A stretch of DNA of 33,948 nucleotides, from NCBI RefSeq assembly GCF_018006725.1, contig NZ_JAGMXV010000025.1, positions 1 through 33,948 on the forward strand, given 5' to 3'. This DNA is from Rhizorhabdus sp. Lineage in GTDB: Bacteria > Pseudomonadota > Alphaproteobacteria > Sphingomonadales > Sphingomonadaceae. This document shows, piece after piece, positions 16,686 to 24,239 of the stretch. The translations under genes and the position numbers were made by a program. The notes beneath the pieces were generated by a model that worked only from the letters and a program-made list of their open reading frames with translations, did no database searches and had not been told where the DNA came from. Numbering within the stretch: the stretch's first letter is position 1; each line of letters starts with the position of its first letter.

Positions 16686-17845
16686 GCGTTCGCCCCTTGC
16701 AGATTGCCGTACCGCAGGAAAAGCTCGACTGGATCGAACGGCGGCTGCGTGAGGCGCAATGGCCGAACGAGCCGATGGTCGACGACCCCTGGGCTTACGG
16801 CGCCAGCGTGCCCGAGATGCGCAGCCTCGTCGCCTATTGGCTCGACGGCTATGACTGGCGCGCGCGCGAAGCGGAGATGAACCGGCTGCCGCATTTCCTC
16901 TACGCGGTCGAGGTCGACGGCGCGTCCTATGACGTCCACTTCATGCATGTGAAGGGCAAGGGCGACAATCCCCGCCCGGTGATGATCATCCATGGCTGGC
17001 CGGGGTCCTTCGTCGAATTTCTCGGCTCGATCGAGCGGCTGACCGATCCCGCGAAATTCGGCGGCGACCCGGCCGATGCGGTGAGCGTCGTGATCCCTTC
17101 GCTGATCGGCTATGGCTTCTCGTCGAAGCCGTCGCGCCCGATCGGTCCGCGCACCATCGCGCGCGCCTTCGACCGCCTGATGCGCGAGGGGCTCGGCTAC
17201 ACCGACTATATCGCGCAGGGCGGCGACTGGGGGTCTTCGGTGTCGGGCTGGCTCGGCTATGAGGGCGAGGGCTGCGCTGCGGTCCACCTCAACTTCGCCT
17301 TCGGCTGGACCAATCCCGACGCGCATCCGGAAACGCCCGAGGAAATCGCAGCGGCGCAGAAGCTGGGCCAGGTCTGGCAAAGCGAGAGCGGCTATATGGT
17401 CGTCCAGTCGACCAAACCGGTGTCGCTCGACCATGCGATGGCGGACAGCCCGTTGGGCGTGGCCGCCTGGCTCGTCGAGAAATTCCAGCGCTGGTCGCAG
17501 CTCGACGGGGGCGATCTGTGGTCGGTCTATACGCGCGACCAGATCCTCGACAACATCATGGTCTATCTCGCCAATAACAGCTTCGGCACGGCGTCCTGGC
17601 TGTATCGCGGCGTGATGAGCGAGCCGGTCCCGACCGGCGCGCGAGTCACCAAGCCGGTGGCGATGTCGGACTTCCCCGGCGAGCTGGCGCGCTTTCCGCG
17701 CAGCACGCTCGAGAAAAGCTACAATATCGTGCGCTGGAGCGAGCCGTCGCGCGGCGGTCATTTCGCGGCGATGGAGCAGCCGGAGCTGTTCGTGAGGGAA
17801 GTGCAGGGCTTCGTGCGTCAGCTGCGCGAGCGCGCGCCCGGCTGA
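16682..17845 (+). CDS. Epoxide hydrolase (EHN-type alpha/beta hydrolase)
   Basis: A 387-residue enzyme that should open epoxides to diols. The N-terminal EHN domain (about 1-95: QIAVPQEKLDWIERRLREAQ, YWLDGYDWRAREAEMNRLPHF) is typical of the microsomal-type family. The catalytic domain has HGWPGS (104-109), the nucleophile D182 in AQGGDWGSSVSGW and H360 in PSRGGHFAAMEQPELF. The start is ATG 16682, overlapping the esterase stop by 4 bases; the reading frame stays open far upstream, but that stretch lies within the esterase gene and shows no domain. Length and motifs look intact. It could use a terpenoid or other cyclic epoxide, but the sequence does not tell which. Confidence 0.93.
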   Translation: MSVRPLQIAVPQEKLDWIERRLREAQWPNEPMVDDPWAYGASVPEMRSLVAYWLDGYDWRAREAEMNRLPHFLYAVEVDGASYDVHFMHVKGKGDNPRPVMIIHGWPGSFVEFLGSIERLTDPAKFGGDPADAVSVVIPSLIGYGFSSKPSRPIGPRTIARAFDRLMREGLGYTDYIAQGGDWGSSVSGWLGYEGEGCAAVHLNFAFGWTNPDAHPETPEEIAAAQKLGQVWQSESGYMVVQSTKPVSLDHAMADSPLGVAAWLVEKFQRWSQLDGGDLWSVYTRDQILDNIMVYLANNSFGTASWLYRGVMSEPVPTGARVTKPVAMSDFPGELARFPRSTLEKSYNIVRWSEPSRGGHFAAMEQPELFVREVQGFVRQLRERAPG

Positions 17846-17891
17846 TCGCTTTCGGGGCGGCGATGCGGGAAGGGCTTGCAGCCCGGCGCTG

Positions 17892-17912
17892 TTTCCGTAG
17901 CATCTACGGTAA
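17892..17912. promoter_or_regulatory. Perfect palindrome upstream of the deacylase-like gene
   Basis: CCGTAG-CAT-CTACGG (17895-17909) is a perfect 15-base inverted repeat, extended by flanking T/A pairs to 17892-17912. It is about 45 bases before the amidohydrolase ATG. The position suits an operator, perhaps for the TetR at 19806. A small hairpin ending the epoxide hydrolase transcript is the alternative. Confidence 0.5.
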
Positions 17913-17955
17913 TTGTCATGATCGACCGATCGAGTCGGCTGAGGAGAGGTGAGAG

Positions 17956-19695
17956 ATGCAGAGCATTCTTCTGAAAGGCGGCACCGTCGTCGACGGCACC
18001 GGAAAGCCCGCGATCAAGGCCGACGTCCGGGTGAAGGGCGACACGATCGTCGATGTCGGATCCGACCTGACCCCGGGCGATGATCGCGTGATCGACTGCA
18101 CCGGCTGCTTCGTGACCCCCGGCTTCATCGAGCCGCACACCCATTTCGACGCGACCATGTGGTGGCAGCCCGATCTCGATCCGCTGACCGGCTATGGCGT
18201 CACCACGATCGTCATGGGCAATTGCGGCTTCTCGGCCGCACCCGTTCACGAGACCGACGCCGAAGCCCGGCTGGAGATGATCAAGATCTTCTCCTTCTTC
18301 GAGGATATCCCCGAAGAGCCCTTCCTGACCAAGTTGCCGTGGGACTGGCGCAAATGGTCAGAATATCAGCGTTCGATGACCGACAAGCTGCGCGTACCCG
18401 CGAACTACACCGCCTTCGTCGGCCATATCGCGATCCGTCTGGCGGTGATGGGCATGGACGCCTGGGAGCGCAAGGCGACCCCCGAGGAGATCCGCCAGAT
18501 CGCGGCGCATGTCGACGACGCGCTGGCGGCCGGCGCCTGTGGGGTGTCGAGCAACCTGCTCGACCATGACGGATCGGACCGGCCGGTGCCGACGCAGATC
18601 GCCTGCGACGACGAATATCGCGCGATCCTCGAAGTGCTCGCGCGCTATCCCGGCCGCTCGCTGCAGGTCGTGATCGACACCTTCATGCGGATGACGGCGC
18701 CTGCCAGCATGGAGCGGCTGACCCGTCTCAATGCCGATCTCAACGTCCGCATCCAGCTCGCCGGTGGCATTCCGACACTGGAGTTCCAGCGCCCGATCCT
18801 GGAGCAGATGCGCGCGATCATCGAGAAGGCGCATGCCGACGGTCAGGACGTCTGGCCAGCCTTCACCCACACCTCGCCGACCAATACGCTGTCGCTGATC
18901 CGTTCGCTGATCTTTGCCCAGTCGAACGATTATGTGTGGCACGAGGTGGTGCTGCTCGAGGACCTCGACGAGAAGGTCAAGCTGCTCCAGGATCCCGACT
19001 GGCGGGCCCGCGCTCGCGAGAGCTGGGACACCAAGGTGTGGCCGCACGCGCCGATGGCCAATCCCGACCGGCTGCTGCTGCGCAATTCGGACAATGGCTT
19101 CGGCCCGGTCAACACGACGCTCAAGGCCTATGCCGACAGCCGGGGCCTGCATCCGTCGGACGCGATGGCCGAATGGATCCTTGCCAACGGCATTCGCTCG
19201 ACGGTCCACATGGCGCCGTTCGACATGAACCGCGATGAGATCATCCGGCTGATCCGCGATCCGAAGGCGCTCGGCAACCTCAACGACGCGCCCGCCCATG
19301 GGCAGATGTTCTGCGGCGGTGGTGAAAATATCCTGATGCTCACCGACTATGTCCGCAAGGGCGAGCTTTCGATCGAGGAGGCGGTGCTGTCGATCACCGG
19401 GCGGATCGCCGAGCATTTCGGCTTCACCGATCGCGGCCGGATCGCGCCGGGCATGCGCGCCGACATCACTGTGTTCGACCTCGATGAGATCGAGCATCGC
19501 GAAGAGTATAAGCGTTTCGACGTGCCGACCGGCGGCTATGACATGACGTGGCGCTACACCCGCGATGCAGCGCCGATGCGCCTGACGATGGTGAACGGCA
19601 TGCCGACCTTCATGAACGGCCATTTCACCGGCTCGATGCCCGGTCGCTATCTCGTACCCGCTGGCGAGCAGCAACTGGCCCAGGCCGCCGAATAA
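17956..19695 (+). CDS. N-acyl-D-amino-acid deacylase family amidohydrolase
   Basis: A metal-dependent amidohydrolase of 579 residues, resembling the D-aminoacylase group. The composite beta-sandwich starts with GGTVVDGTGKPAIKADVRVK, then the metal-site segment FIEPHTHFD (H61, H63), MGNCGFSAAPV (C90, aligned with the metal-bridging cysteine of D-aminoacylases), AFTHTSPTNTL, and near the end GRIAPGMRADITVFDLDEIE. Many genes so named act on other cyclic or N-acyl substrates, so the true substrate is open. GAGGAGAGG lies 5 bases before the ATG. It follows the esterase and epoxide hydrolase genes by 110 bases holding a palindrome, so it may have its own promoter. A terminator follows. Confidence 0.88.
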   Translation: MQSILLKGGTVVDGTGKPAIKADVRVKGDTIVDVGSDLTPGDDRVIDCTGCFVTPGFIEPHTHFDATMWWQPDLDPLTGYGVTTIVMGNCGFSAAPVHETDAEARLEMIKIFSFFEDIPEEPFLTKLPWDWRKWSEYQRSMTDKLRVPANYTAFVGHIAIRLAVMGMDAWERKATPEEIRQIAAHVDDALAAGACGVSSNLLDHDGSDRPVPTQIACDDEYRAILEVLARYPGRSLQVVIDTFMRMTAPASMERLTRLNADLNVRIQLAGGIPTLEFQRPILEQMRAIIEKAHADGQDVWPAFTHTSPTNTLSLIRSLIFAQSNDYVWHEVVLLEDLDEKVKLLQDPDWRARARESWDTKVWPHAPMANPDRLLLRNSDNGFGPVNTTLKAYADSRGLHPSDAMAEWILANGIRSTVHMAPFDMNRDEIIRLIRDPKALGNLNDAPAHGQMFCGGGENILMLTDYVRKGELSIEEAVLSITGRIAEHFGFTDRGRIAPGMRADITVFDLDEIEHREEYKRFDVPTGGYDMTWRYTRDAAPMRLTMVNGMPTFMNGHFTGSMPGRYLVPAGEQQLAQAAE

Positions 19696-19715
19696 GGCGA
19701 AGTAGAATGCAGGAG

Positions 19716-19754
19716 GGGCGGCGAGGCTTAGGTGCTTCGTCGCCCTTCTCTTTG
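19716..19754 (+). terminator. Terminator after the deacylase-like gene
   Basis: GGGCGGCGA pairs with TCGTCGCCC (one wobble) around a 12-base loop, followed by TTCTCTTTG. It is 20 bases past the stop, with a moderate T tract. Confidence 0.6.
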
Positions 19755-19805
19755 TCTGGAGCATGGGCGCTTCCCCGCTGGCGCGCCGACCCCTAAGGAT
19801 GCCCG

Positions 19806-20498
19806 ATGGCCACGCACGCACGAAGATTGCCGGGCAGACCGAGCCGCATTTCGCAGGAGCAGATCGTCGCGACGGCGACGGCGCTGATCCGCGAGAAAGG
19901 GCTCGACGGCTGCAACATGACGCAGATTGCGCGCCGGCTCAGCGTGTCGGTGATGGCGCTCTACACCTATTTTCCGAGCCGTGACGCGTTGCTCGAAGCG
20001 GTCGCCGCCGACGTTTTTGCCACGCTGCCGATCCCGTCGGAGGAGGGGGGCTGGAAGGCCTTTCTCACCGCGTGGATGCGGACGTTGTACGACGAATTCA
20101 TCCGCCGACCGGAGGCGATCGAGCTGATGTACCGCGACGATCATGTTCCTCGCGCTTGGCTGCGGCTGTGGCTCCCTATGATGCGGGTGCTGTGGCGGCA
20201 GGGGCTGCGGGGCCCCGATCTCGGCATGGCCTCGACCTGGCTTGGCCTGGTGGTGCTGCAGATGATCGCGGGGCTCTACAAGCTCCGCTCCTCGGCCGAA
20301 CTGCTCGACGAGCTCGGCATCGATAGCCTCGATCCCGGGGACCGGCTGATCTTCGAGGACGTCAACGTCCTTGCGACCTCCGACGCGCGTCGCCGGCTGG
20401 CCGAATTCACGATCGAGAACATCATCCTCGGGATCGAGCGGGCGATCGACCAGGCGCGCGAGGCCGGGCGCCTCGCTGCGTCGATCGTCGGATCCTGA
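19806..20498 (+). CDS. TetR family regulator
   Basis: A 230-residue TetR-type transcription regulator. The HTH lies at about 15-62: RISQEQIVATATALIREKGL, TQIARRLSVSVMALYTYFPSRD. The C-terminal half is helical with tryptophan-rich stretches (APRAWLRLWLP-like) and would bind a hydrophobic ligand; none can be named. It follows the amidohydrolase in the same direction across a terminator and ends 10 bases from the convergent ArsR gene. A likely role is local control of the esterase, epoxide hydrolase and amidohydrolase genes, perhaps through the palindrome at 17892. Confidence 0.9.
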   Translation: MATHARRLPGRPSRISQEQIVATATALIREKGLDGCNMTQIARRLSVSVMALYTYFPSRDALLEAVAADVFATLPIPSEEGGWKAFLTAWMRTLYDEFIRRPEAIELMYRDDHVPRAWLRLWLPMMRVLWRQGLRGPDLGMASTWLGLVVLQMIAGLYKLRSSAELLDELGIDSLDPGDRLIFEDVNVLATSDARRRLAEFTIENIILGIERAIDQAREAGRLAASIVGS

Positions 20499-20508
20499 CC
20501 GGAGGGAC

Positions 20509-20913
20509 TTAGCGGGGCAGGATGCGGGCGAAAGCTGCGACGCCCTGTGGAGGTTGATCGATCCCGACCGTGGCGGGACCGACGGCTAGCGAGAGAGCAG
20601 GGATTTCCACCATCCCGACACCGGCGAACATCGCTTCGATATTCCGAACGCACAGCGCGACCGACTCGTTCGCGAGGCGGTACCAGACCTGCTTGGCCTC
20701 CTTGCGCGTCTCGACCAGTTCGGCGCGGCGCAGTTCGCCCAATTGCTGGCTGAGCGCGGGCTGGCCGATGCCGGTAACCTCCGCGATCTCGCCCACATTG
20801 CGTTCGCCGCGAAGCAGGCAGGACAGGATCATAAGGCGCTGCGGCTGAGCGAAGACCCTGATCTTCTCGGCTGCTGCCGACGCCGCTTCGCGATCTTCGT
20901 GCAGCGCGGTCAA
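20509..20913 (-). CDS. ArsR family repressor, candidate persulfide sensor
   Basis: A 134-residue winged-helix regulator. The HTH is at about 40-65 (NVGEIAEVTGIGQPALSQQL), with wing VETRKEAKQVWYRLANE. It lacks the arsenic CxCxxC motif. Two cysteines are present, C32 (MILSCLLRGE, at the place of the first reactive cysteine in BigR/SqrR regulators) and C88 (ESVALCVRN). BigR/SqrR proteins form a tetrasulfide bridge with persulfide and leave DNA; here the second cysteine sits earlier than I recall for those proteins, so this role is inferred mainly from the divergent persulfide dioxygenase. It starts with TTG, its TTGA overlapping the peroxiredoxin stop, with GAGG 7 bases upstream. A C-terminal tail of about 30 residues is extra. 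Confidence 0.85.
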   Translation of the reverse strand: MTALHEDREAASAAAEKIRVFAQPQRLMILSCLLRGERNVGEIAEVTGIGQPALSQQLGELRRAELVETRKEAKQVWYRLANESVALCVRNIEAMFAGVGMVEIPALSLAVGPATVGIDQPPQGVAAFARILPR

Positions 20914-21530
20914 TTGTCGGCCTCGAACCGGCAGAACCAGTCGGCGGCATCGCCCGGCTGATCATCCGGAGGGAGCAGGACGGGGCGTCCTGGCTCCCAC
21001 CCTTCGGGCACCAGGCGGTCCGATCCGTCGACGCGCTGAAGCGCGCGCAACAGACGCAGCATTTCATCGGCGGAACGGCCGACATTGTGGGGATAGCAGG
21101 TGGTGGCCCGTATGATCCCGGCGGGGTCGATGAAGAAGGTCGTCCGCATTGCCATGCTGTCGGTCGCGTCGGCGCGGATCATGCCATAGGCGCGCCCGAT
21201 CGCCATGGTCGGGTCCTCGATCACCGGGAAATCGATCGTCACGTCGAACAGGTTTTCCAGCGCCCGGGCCCAGGCGATGTGTGCGTAGAGGCTGTCCACC
21301 GACAGTCCCACCAGCTGGCAGTCTAGCGCGGCAAAGGCTTCCCGTCGGCGAGCCAGCGCCACGAATTCGGTACTGCAGACCGGCGTGAAATCGGCCGGAT
21401 GTGAAAAGAAGATCGTCCATCGTCCGCGCAGTGCCGACAGCTGAAACTGTCCCTTGGTCGATCGTGCGATGAAGTCGGGGGCCGGTTCGCCGATACTCGG
21501 GGGGGACTGGTCGTGCATGTGGCTTTCCAT
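20910..21530 (-). CDS. 1-Cys peroxiredoxin (Prx6-like)
   Basis: A thioredoxin-fold peroxidase of about 206 residues that reduces peroxides with a single peroxidatic cysteine. The active segment FFSHPADFTPVCSTEF is intact (C52 from this start), followed by LVGLSVDSLYAHIAW, FPVIEDPTMAIGRAYGM, MRTTFFIDPAGIIRATTCYP and the Prx6-type C-terminal domain (LRALQRVDGSDRLVPEGWEPGRPVLLP). ATG 21530 and ATG 21518 (starting MHDQ) are both possible; the second has GGAAAG 5 bases upstream. The open frame runs far further up, but into the divergent gene. It overlaps the ArsR gene, so the two form one unit, divergent from the persulfide dioxygenase, suggesting defence against sulfur-derived or peroxide stress. 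Confidence 0.92.
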   Translation of the reverse strand: MESHMHDQSPPSIGEPAPDFIARSTKGQFQLSALRGRWTIFFSHPADFTPVCSTEFVALARRREAFAALDCQLVGLSVDSLYAHIAWARALENLFDVTIDFPVIEDPTMAIGRAYGMIRADATDSMAMRTTFFIDPAGIIRATTCYPHNVGRSADEMLRLLRALQRVDGSDRLVPEGWEPGRPVLLPPDDQPGDAADWFCRFEADN

Positions 21531-21570
21531 GGGGTCGTACCTGCGATCGGGCGTGCCGATGTGCAAGCCC

Positions 21571-21616
21571 TTGACGATATCAGAGTATAAGAATACAAGA
21601 TTTATGTAAACATGAA
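21571..21616. promoter_or_regulatory. Divergent promoters with overlapping inverted repeats
   Basis: This AT-rich stretch separates the peroxiredoxin and dioxygenase genes. Rightward: TTGACG (21571) -17 bases- TACAAG (21594). Leftward: TTTACA (21610-21605) -15 bases- TATACT (21589-21584). GTAT-AAGA-ATAC (21585-21596) overlaps both -10 regions, and the imperfect TTTATG-TAAA-CATGAA (21601-21616) lies beside it. This is the expected place for the ArsR operator, which would repress both units. Confidence 0.6.
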
Positions 21617-21632
21617 TATATGGAGAGTGGTC

Positions 21633-22550
21633 ATGCCCGACGCAGCCCTCGCGAAGGCTTCCGCCCAGATCGTAGCAGCCGGGAAAGGCGTGCCCGTGAT
21701 CAAGGCCTTCTTCGATGCGCCGACCTTCACCGTGACCTATGTCGTCCATGATCCGGAGACCCGGCGTGCGGCAGTGATCGACAGCGTGCTGACCTATGAC
21801 CCTGCATCCGGGCGGACGTCGACCGACGCTGCCGAGCCGGTGCTGGCTTATGTTCGTGAGCAGGGCCTGATCGTCGACTGGCATCTGGAAACCCACGCCC
21901 ATGCCGATCACCTCTCTGCGGCGCCCTTTCTGCAGAAGGTGCTCGGCGGTCGCATCGCAATCGGCGCGCATATCTGCGAGGTCCAGAAGACCTTCGGTAC
22001 CCTCTTCAATGCCGGTCCGGACTTTGCGCGAAACGGGTCGGATTTCGATCAGCTCTGGGCTGACGGAGACAGCTTCTCGATCGGAACGCTGTCGGTCACC
22101 GTGCTCCATGTTCCGGGGCATACGCCGGCCTGCGTCGCCTATGTGATCGGCGACGCGGTGTTCGTCGGCGACACGATGTTCATGCCGGACTATGGCACGG
22201 CGCGGGCCGATTTTCCGGGCGGTGACGCGCGGACGCTGTTCCGGTCGCTGCGACGGATTCTCGAGCTGCCGCCGGAAACGCGGCTGTTCCTGTGCCACGA
22301 TTATCTGCCGGAGGGTCGCGACCATTATGTCTGGGAGACCACGGTCGCCGAGCAGCGCCGCGCCAATGTTCACGCCCATGACGGAGTGACCGAGGACGAG
22401 TTCGTGGCGATGCGGGAGGCGCGCGATCATACGCTCGCCGTGCCGCGCCTGATCCTTCCTTCGGTCCAGGTGAATATGCGGGCGGGGCATCTGCCGCCCG
22501 CCGAGGACAATGGCGTGGTCTATCTCAAGATCCCGGTGAACCAGCTGTGA
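21633..22550 (+). CDS. MBL-fold persulfide dioxygenase-like protein (ETHE1/Blh type)
   Basis: A 305-residue metallo-beta-lactamase-fold enzyme. The ligand set H88, H90, D92, H93 (ETHAHADHLSAAPFL), H163 (VPGHTPACVAYVIGD), D180 (VFVGDTMFMPDYGTARADFP) and H222 (LCHDYLP) matches ETHE1-like persulfide dioxygenases and the Blh protein of bigR operons, which turn glutathione persulfide plus O2 into sulfite. I chose ATG 21633, with GGAGAG 5 bases upstream; an in-frame ATG at 21612 would add seven residues. The stop overlaps the next gene by GTGA, so it leads a coupled operon of sulfur transporters. No rhodanese domain is fused. Confidence 0.9.
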   Translation: MPDAALAKASAQIVAAGKGVPVIKAFFDAPTFTVTYVVHDPETRRAAVIDSVLTYDPASGRTSTDAAEPVLAYVREQGLIVDWHLETHAHADHLSAAPFLQKVLGGRIAIGAHICEVQKTFGTLFNAGPDFARNGSDFDQLWADGDSFSIGTLSVTVLHVPGHTPACVAYVIGDAVFVGDTMFMPDYGTARADFPGGDARTLFRSLRRILELPPETRLFLCHDYLPEGRDHYVWETTVAEQRRANVHAHDGVTEDEFVAMREARDHTLAVPRLILPSVQVNMRAGHLPPAEDNGVVYLKIPVNQL

Positions 22551-22987
22551 TCGGTTCGCTCTTTCCCGAGGCGCAGCCTCTGGCCGGCTTTGCGGGCGGC
22601 CTGATGATCGGGCTGGCCGCCGCCATCATGCTGCTGGGCCTCGGCCGTATCGCCGGTGTCAGCGGACTTGCTGCGCGAGCGATCGGTCTTTCGGATGGTG
22701 GCCCGTCCCGGACGGTCGCTGTGGCCTTCATCGTCGGGCTGCCGCTCGGCGCGCTGCTGATGGCATTTGTCCAGGGTGGCGTCGCCGCGCAGTTTCCGTC
22801 AGTTCCCATCATCGTCATGGCGGGCCTGCTGGTAGGCTATGGCACGCGCCTGGGTTCGGGTTGCACCAGCGGCCACGGCGTCTGCGGCCTGTCGCGCCTG
22901 TCGCGGAGGTCGCTCGTGGCGACCGCGCTGTTCATGGGTAGCGGCTTCGCCACCGTTGCCTGTCTGCGCGCAGGGGGATTGATCTGA
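22547..22987 (+). CDS. YeeE/YedE half-transporter, first subunit
   Basis: A 146-residue membrane protein with about four helices, the first half of a split YeeE/YedE-type transporter. The family motif RLGSGCTSGHGVCGLSRLSR carries C106 and C113, the cysteines that in full-length YeeE relay thiosulfate through the membrane. It starts with GTG in the overlap GTGA with the dioxygenase stop, and its TGA shares one base with the ATG of the second half. The pair probably moves thiosulfate or another sulfur anion; the substrate is inferred from the family and neighbours only. Confidence 0.9.
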   Translation: MIGSLFPEAQPLAGFAGGLMIGLAAAIMLLGLGRIAGVSGLAARAIGLSDGGPSRTVAVAFIVGLPLGALLMAFVQGGVAAQFPSVPIIVMAGLLVGYGTRLGSGCTSGHGVCGLSRLSRRSLVATALFMGSGFATVACLRAGGLI

Positions 22988-23391
22988 TGCGGGCGCTCAT
23001 CGCTCTCGTAGCCGGAACGCTGTTCGGCGCCGGGCTGGCGCTGTCCGGCATGGCCGATCCTGCGCGCGTCCGCGCCTTTCTCGATCTGTTCGGACCATGG
23101 GACCCGACGCTGGCCTTCGTCATGGGCGGTGCGATCCTGCCGATGGCGCTGGCATGGCGAGTCCGGGCGCGCATGGACCGCCCGCTCGCCGACGACGTCT
23201 TCGTTCTGCCGGAAACGCGGACGATCGATCCCCGGCTCGCGATCGGCGCGCTGCTGTTCGGCGCCGGCTGGGGCCTCGGCGGCCTGTGTCCCGGCCCCGC
23301 GATCGCCAGCCTCGCGCTCTACCCGCTCTCCGTCTGGCCCTTCCTGCTGGCGATGGGCGCCGGCTTTGCCCTGCATCGTTTCACGTCATGA
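22987..23391 (+). CDS. YeeE/YedE half-transporter, second subunit (DUF6691)
   Basis: A 134-residue membrane protein, the complementary half of the transporter above. It shows the typical start LVAGTLFGAGLALSGMADPARV and the pore motif GAGWGLGGLCPGPAIASLA with C101. Three or four helices are evident. It overlaps its partner by one base and the TauE/SafE gene by 4 bases (ATGA), so all three should be made in balance. Such split pairs accompany BigR/ArsR-controlled sulfur genes in other proteobacteria. Confidence 0.9.
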   Translation: MRALIALVAGTLFGAGLALSGMADPARVRAFLDLFGPWDPTLAFVMGGAILPMALAWRVRARMDRPLADDVFVLPETRTIDPRLAIGALLFGAGWGLGGLCPGPAIASLALYPLSVWPFLLAMGAGFALHRFTS

Positions 23392-24209
23392 TGACGACTG
23401 CGCAATATCTGCTCGGCGGGCTGTCCGGGGGATTGGTGGGCTTCGTGCTGGGACTGGTCGGCGGTGGCGGGTCGATCCTCGCCGTGCCGCTGATGGTCTA
23501 TCTGGTCGGCGTGCCCAACCCGCATGTCGCGATCGGCACCAGCGCACTCGCGGTTGCCGCCAACGCCATGGCCGGGCTCGCCGGTCATGCCCGGGCGCAT
23601 CATGTGAAATGGCGCTGCGGGGGCATGTATGCGGCGGCGGGCATCGTCGGCGCGCTGGCGGGGTCGACGTTCGGCAAGATGGTCGACGGGCAGAAGCTGC
23701 TGCTGCTCTTCGCGGTGCTGATGCTCGTGGTCGGCGTGCTCATGCTGCGGGGACGCGGGCATCCAGGCAATCCGGGGGCCGAGTGCAACAGGCAGAAGGC
23801 GCCCAGGGTGCTCGGCTTCGGCCTCGGCTCGGGGCTCTTCTCGGGCTTCTTCGGTATCGGGGGCGGGTTCCTGATCGTGCCCGGGCTCGTCGCATCGACC
23901 GGCATGCCGATGCTGATGGCGGTGGGAACCTCGTTGGTCGCGGTCACCGCTTTCGGCCTCACGACGGCCGCAAACTATGCATTTTCCGGCCTGATCGACT
24001 GGCCGCTCGCGCTCATCTTCGTGATCGGCGGGGCGCTGGGCAGCGTGGGCGGAATCAGGCTGGCGGAAAAGCTGGGCGGCAAGACCGGCCGACTGACCAC
24101 GCTGTTCGCGCTGCTGATCTTCGTCGTGGCACTGTACATGATCTGGAAGGGCATCGGTACGGCTTTCCCCGCGCTGGACACTCTGTCCCATCCCGCCGAC
24201 CCCCGCTAA
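23388..24209 (+). CDS. TauE/SafE family sulfite (sulfonate) exporter
   Basis: An inner-membrane protein of 273 residues with about eight helices in two repeats, each with the family's glycine-rich turn: GFVLGLVGGGGSILAVPLMVYLVG (about 15-38) and SGFFGIGGGFLIVPGLV (about 145-165). Family members export sulfite, sulfoacetate or related anions. I chose ATG 23388, which overlaps the upstream stop; a second ATG follows directly. The frame is open further upstream, but only inside the transporter genes. After a persulfide dioxygenase, whose product is sulfite, export of sulfite is the natural reading. A 30-base gap leads to the cytochrome bd genes. Confidence 0.9.
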   Translation: MMTTAQYLLGGLSGGLVGFVLGLVGGGGSILAVPLMVYLVGVPNPHVAIGTSALAVAANAMAGLAGHARAHHVKWRCGGMYAAAGIVGALAGSTFGKMVDGQKLLLLFAVLMLVVGVLMLRGRGHPGNPGAECNRQKAPRVLGFGLGSGLFSGFFGIGGGFLIVPGLVASTGMPMLMAVGTSLVAVTAFGLTTAANYAFSGLIDWPLALIFVIGGALGSVGGIRLAEKLGGKTGRLTTLFALLIFVVALYMIWKGIGTAFPALDTLSHPADPR

Positions 24210-24239
24210 ATGCTACAAGATGGCTGATAGGAGCTCGTG

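Noticed and set aside
18358-19821. A 487-codon minus frame opposite the amidohydrolase
   Set aside because: Histidine/arginine-rich shadow translation with no family pattern.
21531-22490. An upstream extension of the peroxiredoxin frame
   Set aside because: It would run through the promoter region and across the divergent dioxygenase gene.
23319-24191. A 290-codon minus frame opposite the TauE/SafE gene
   Set aside because: A polar Gln/His/Arg-rich shadow of a membrane protein gene.
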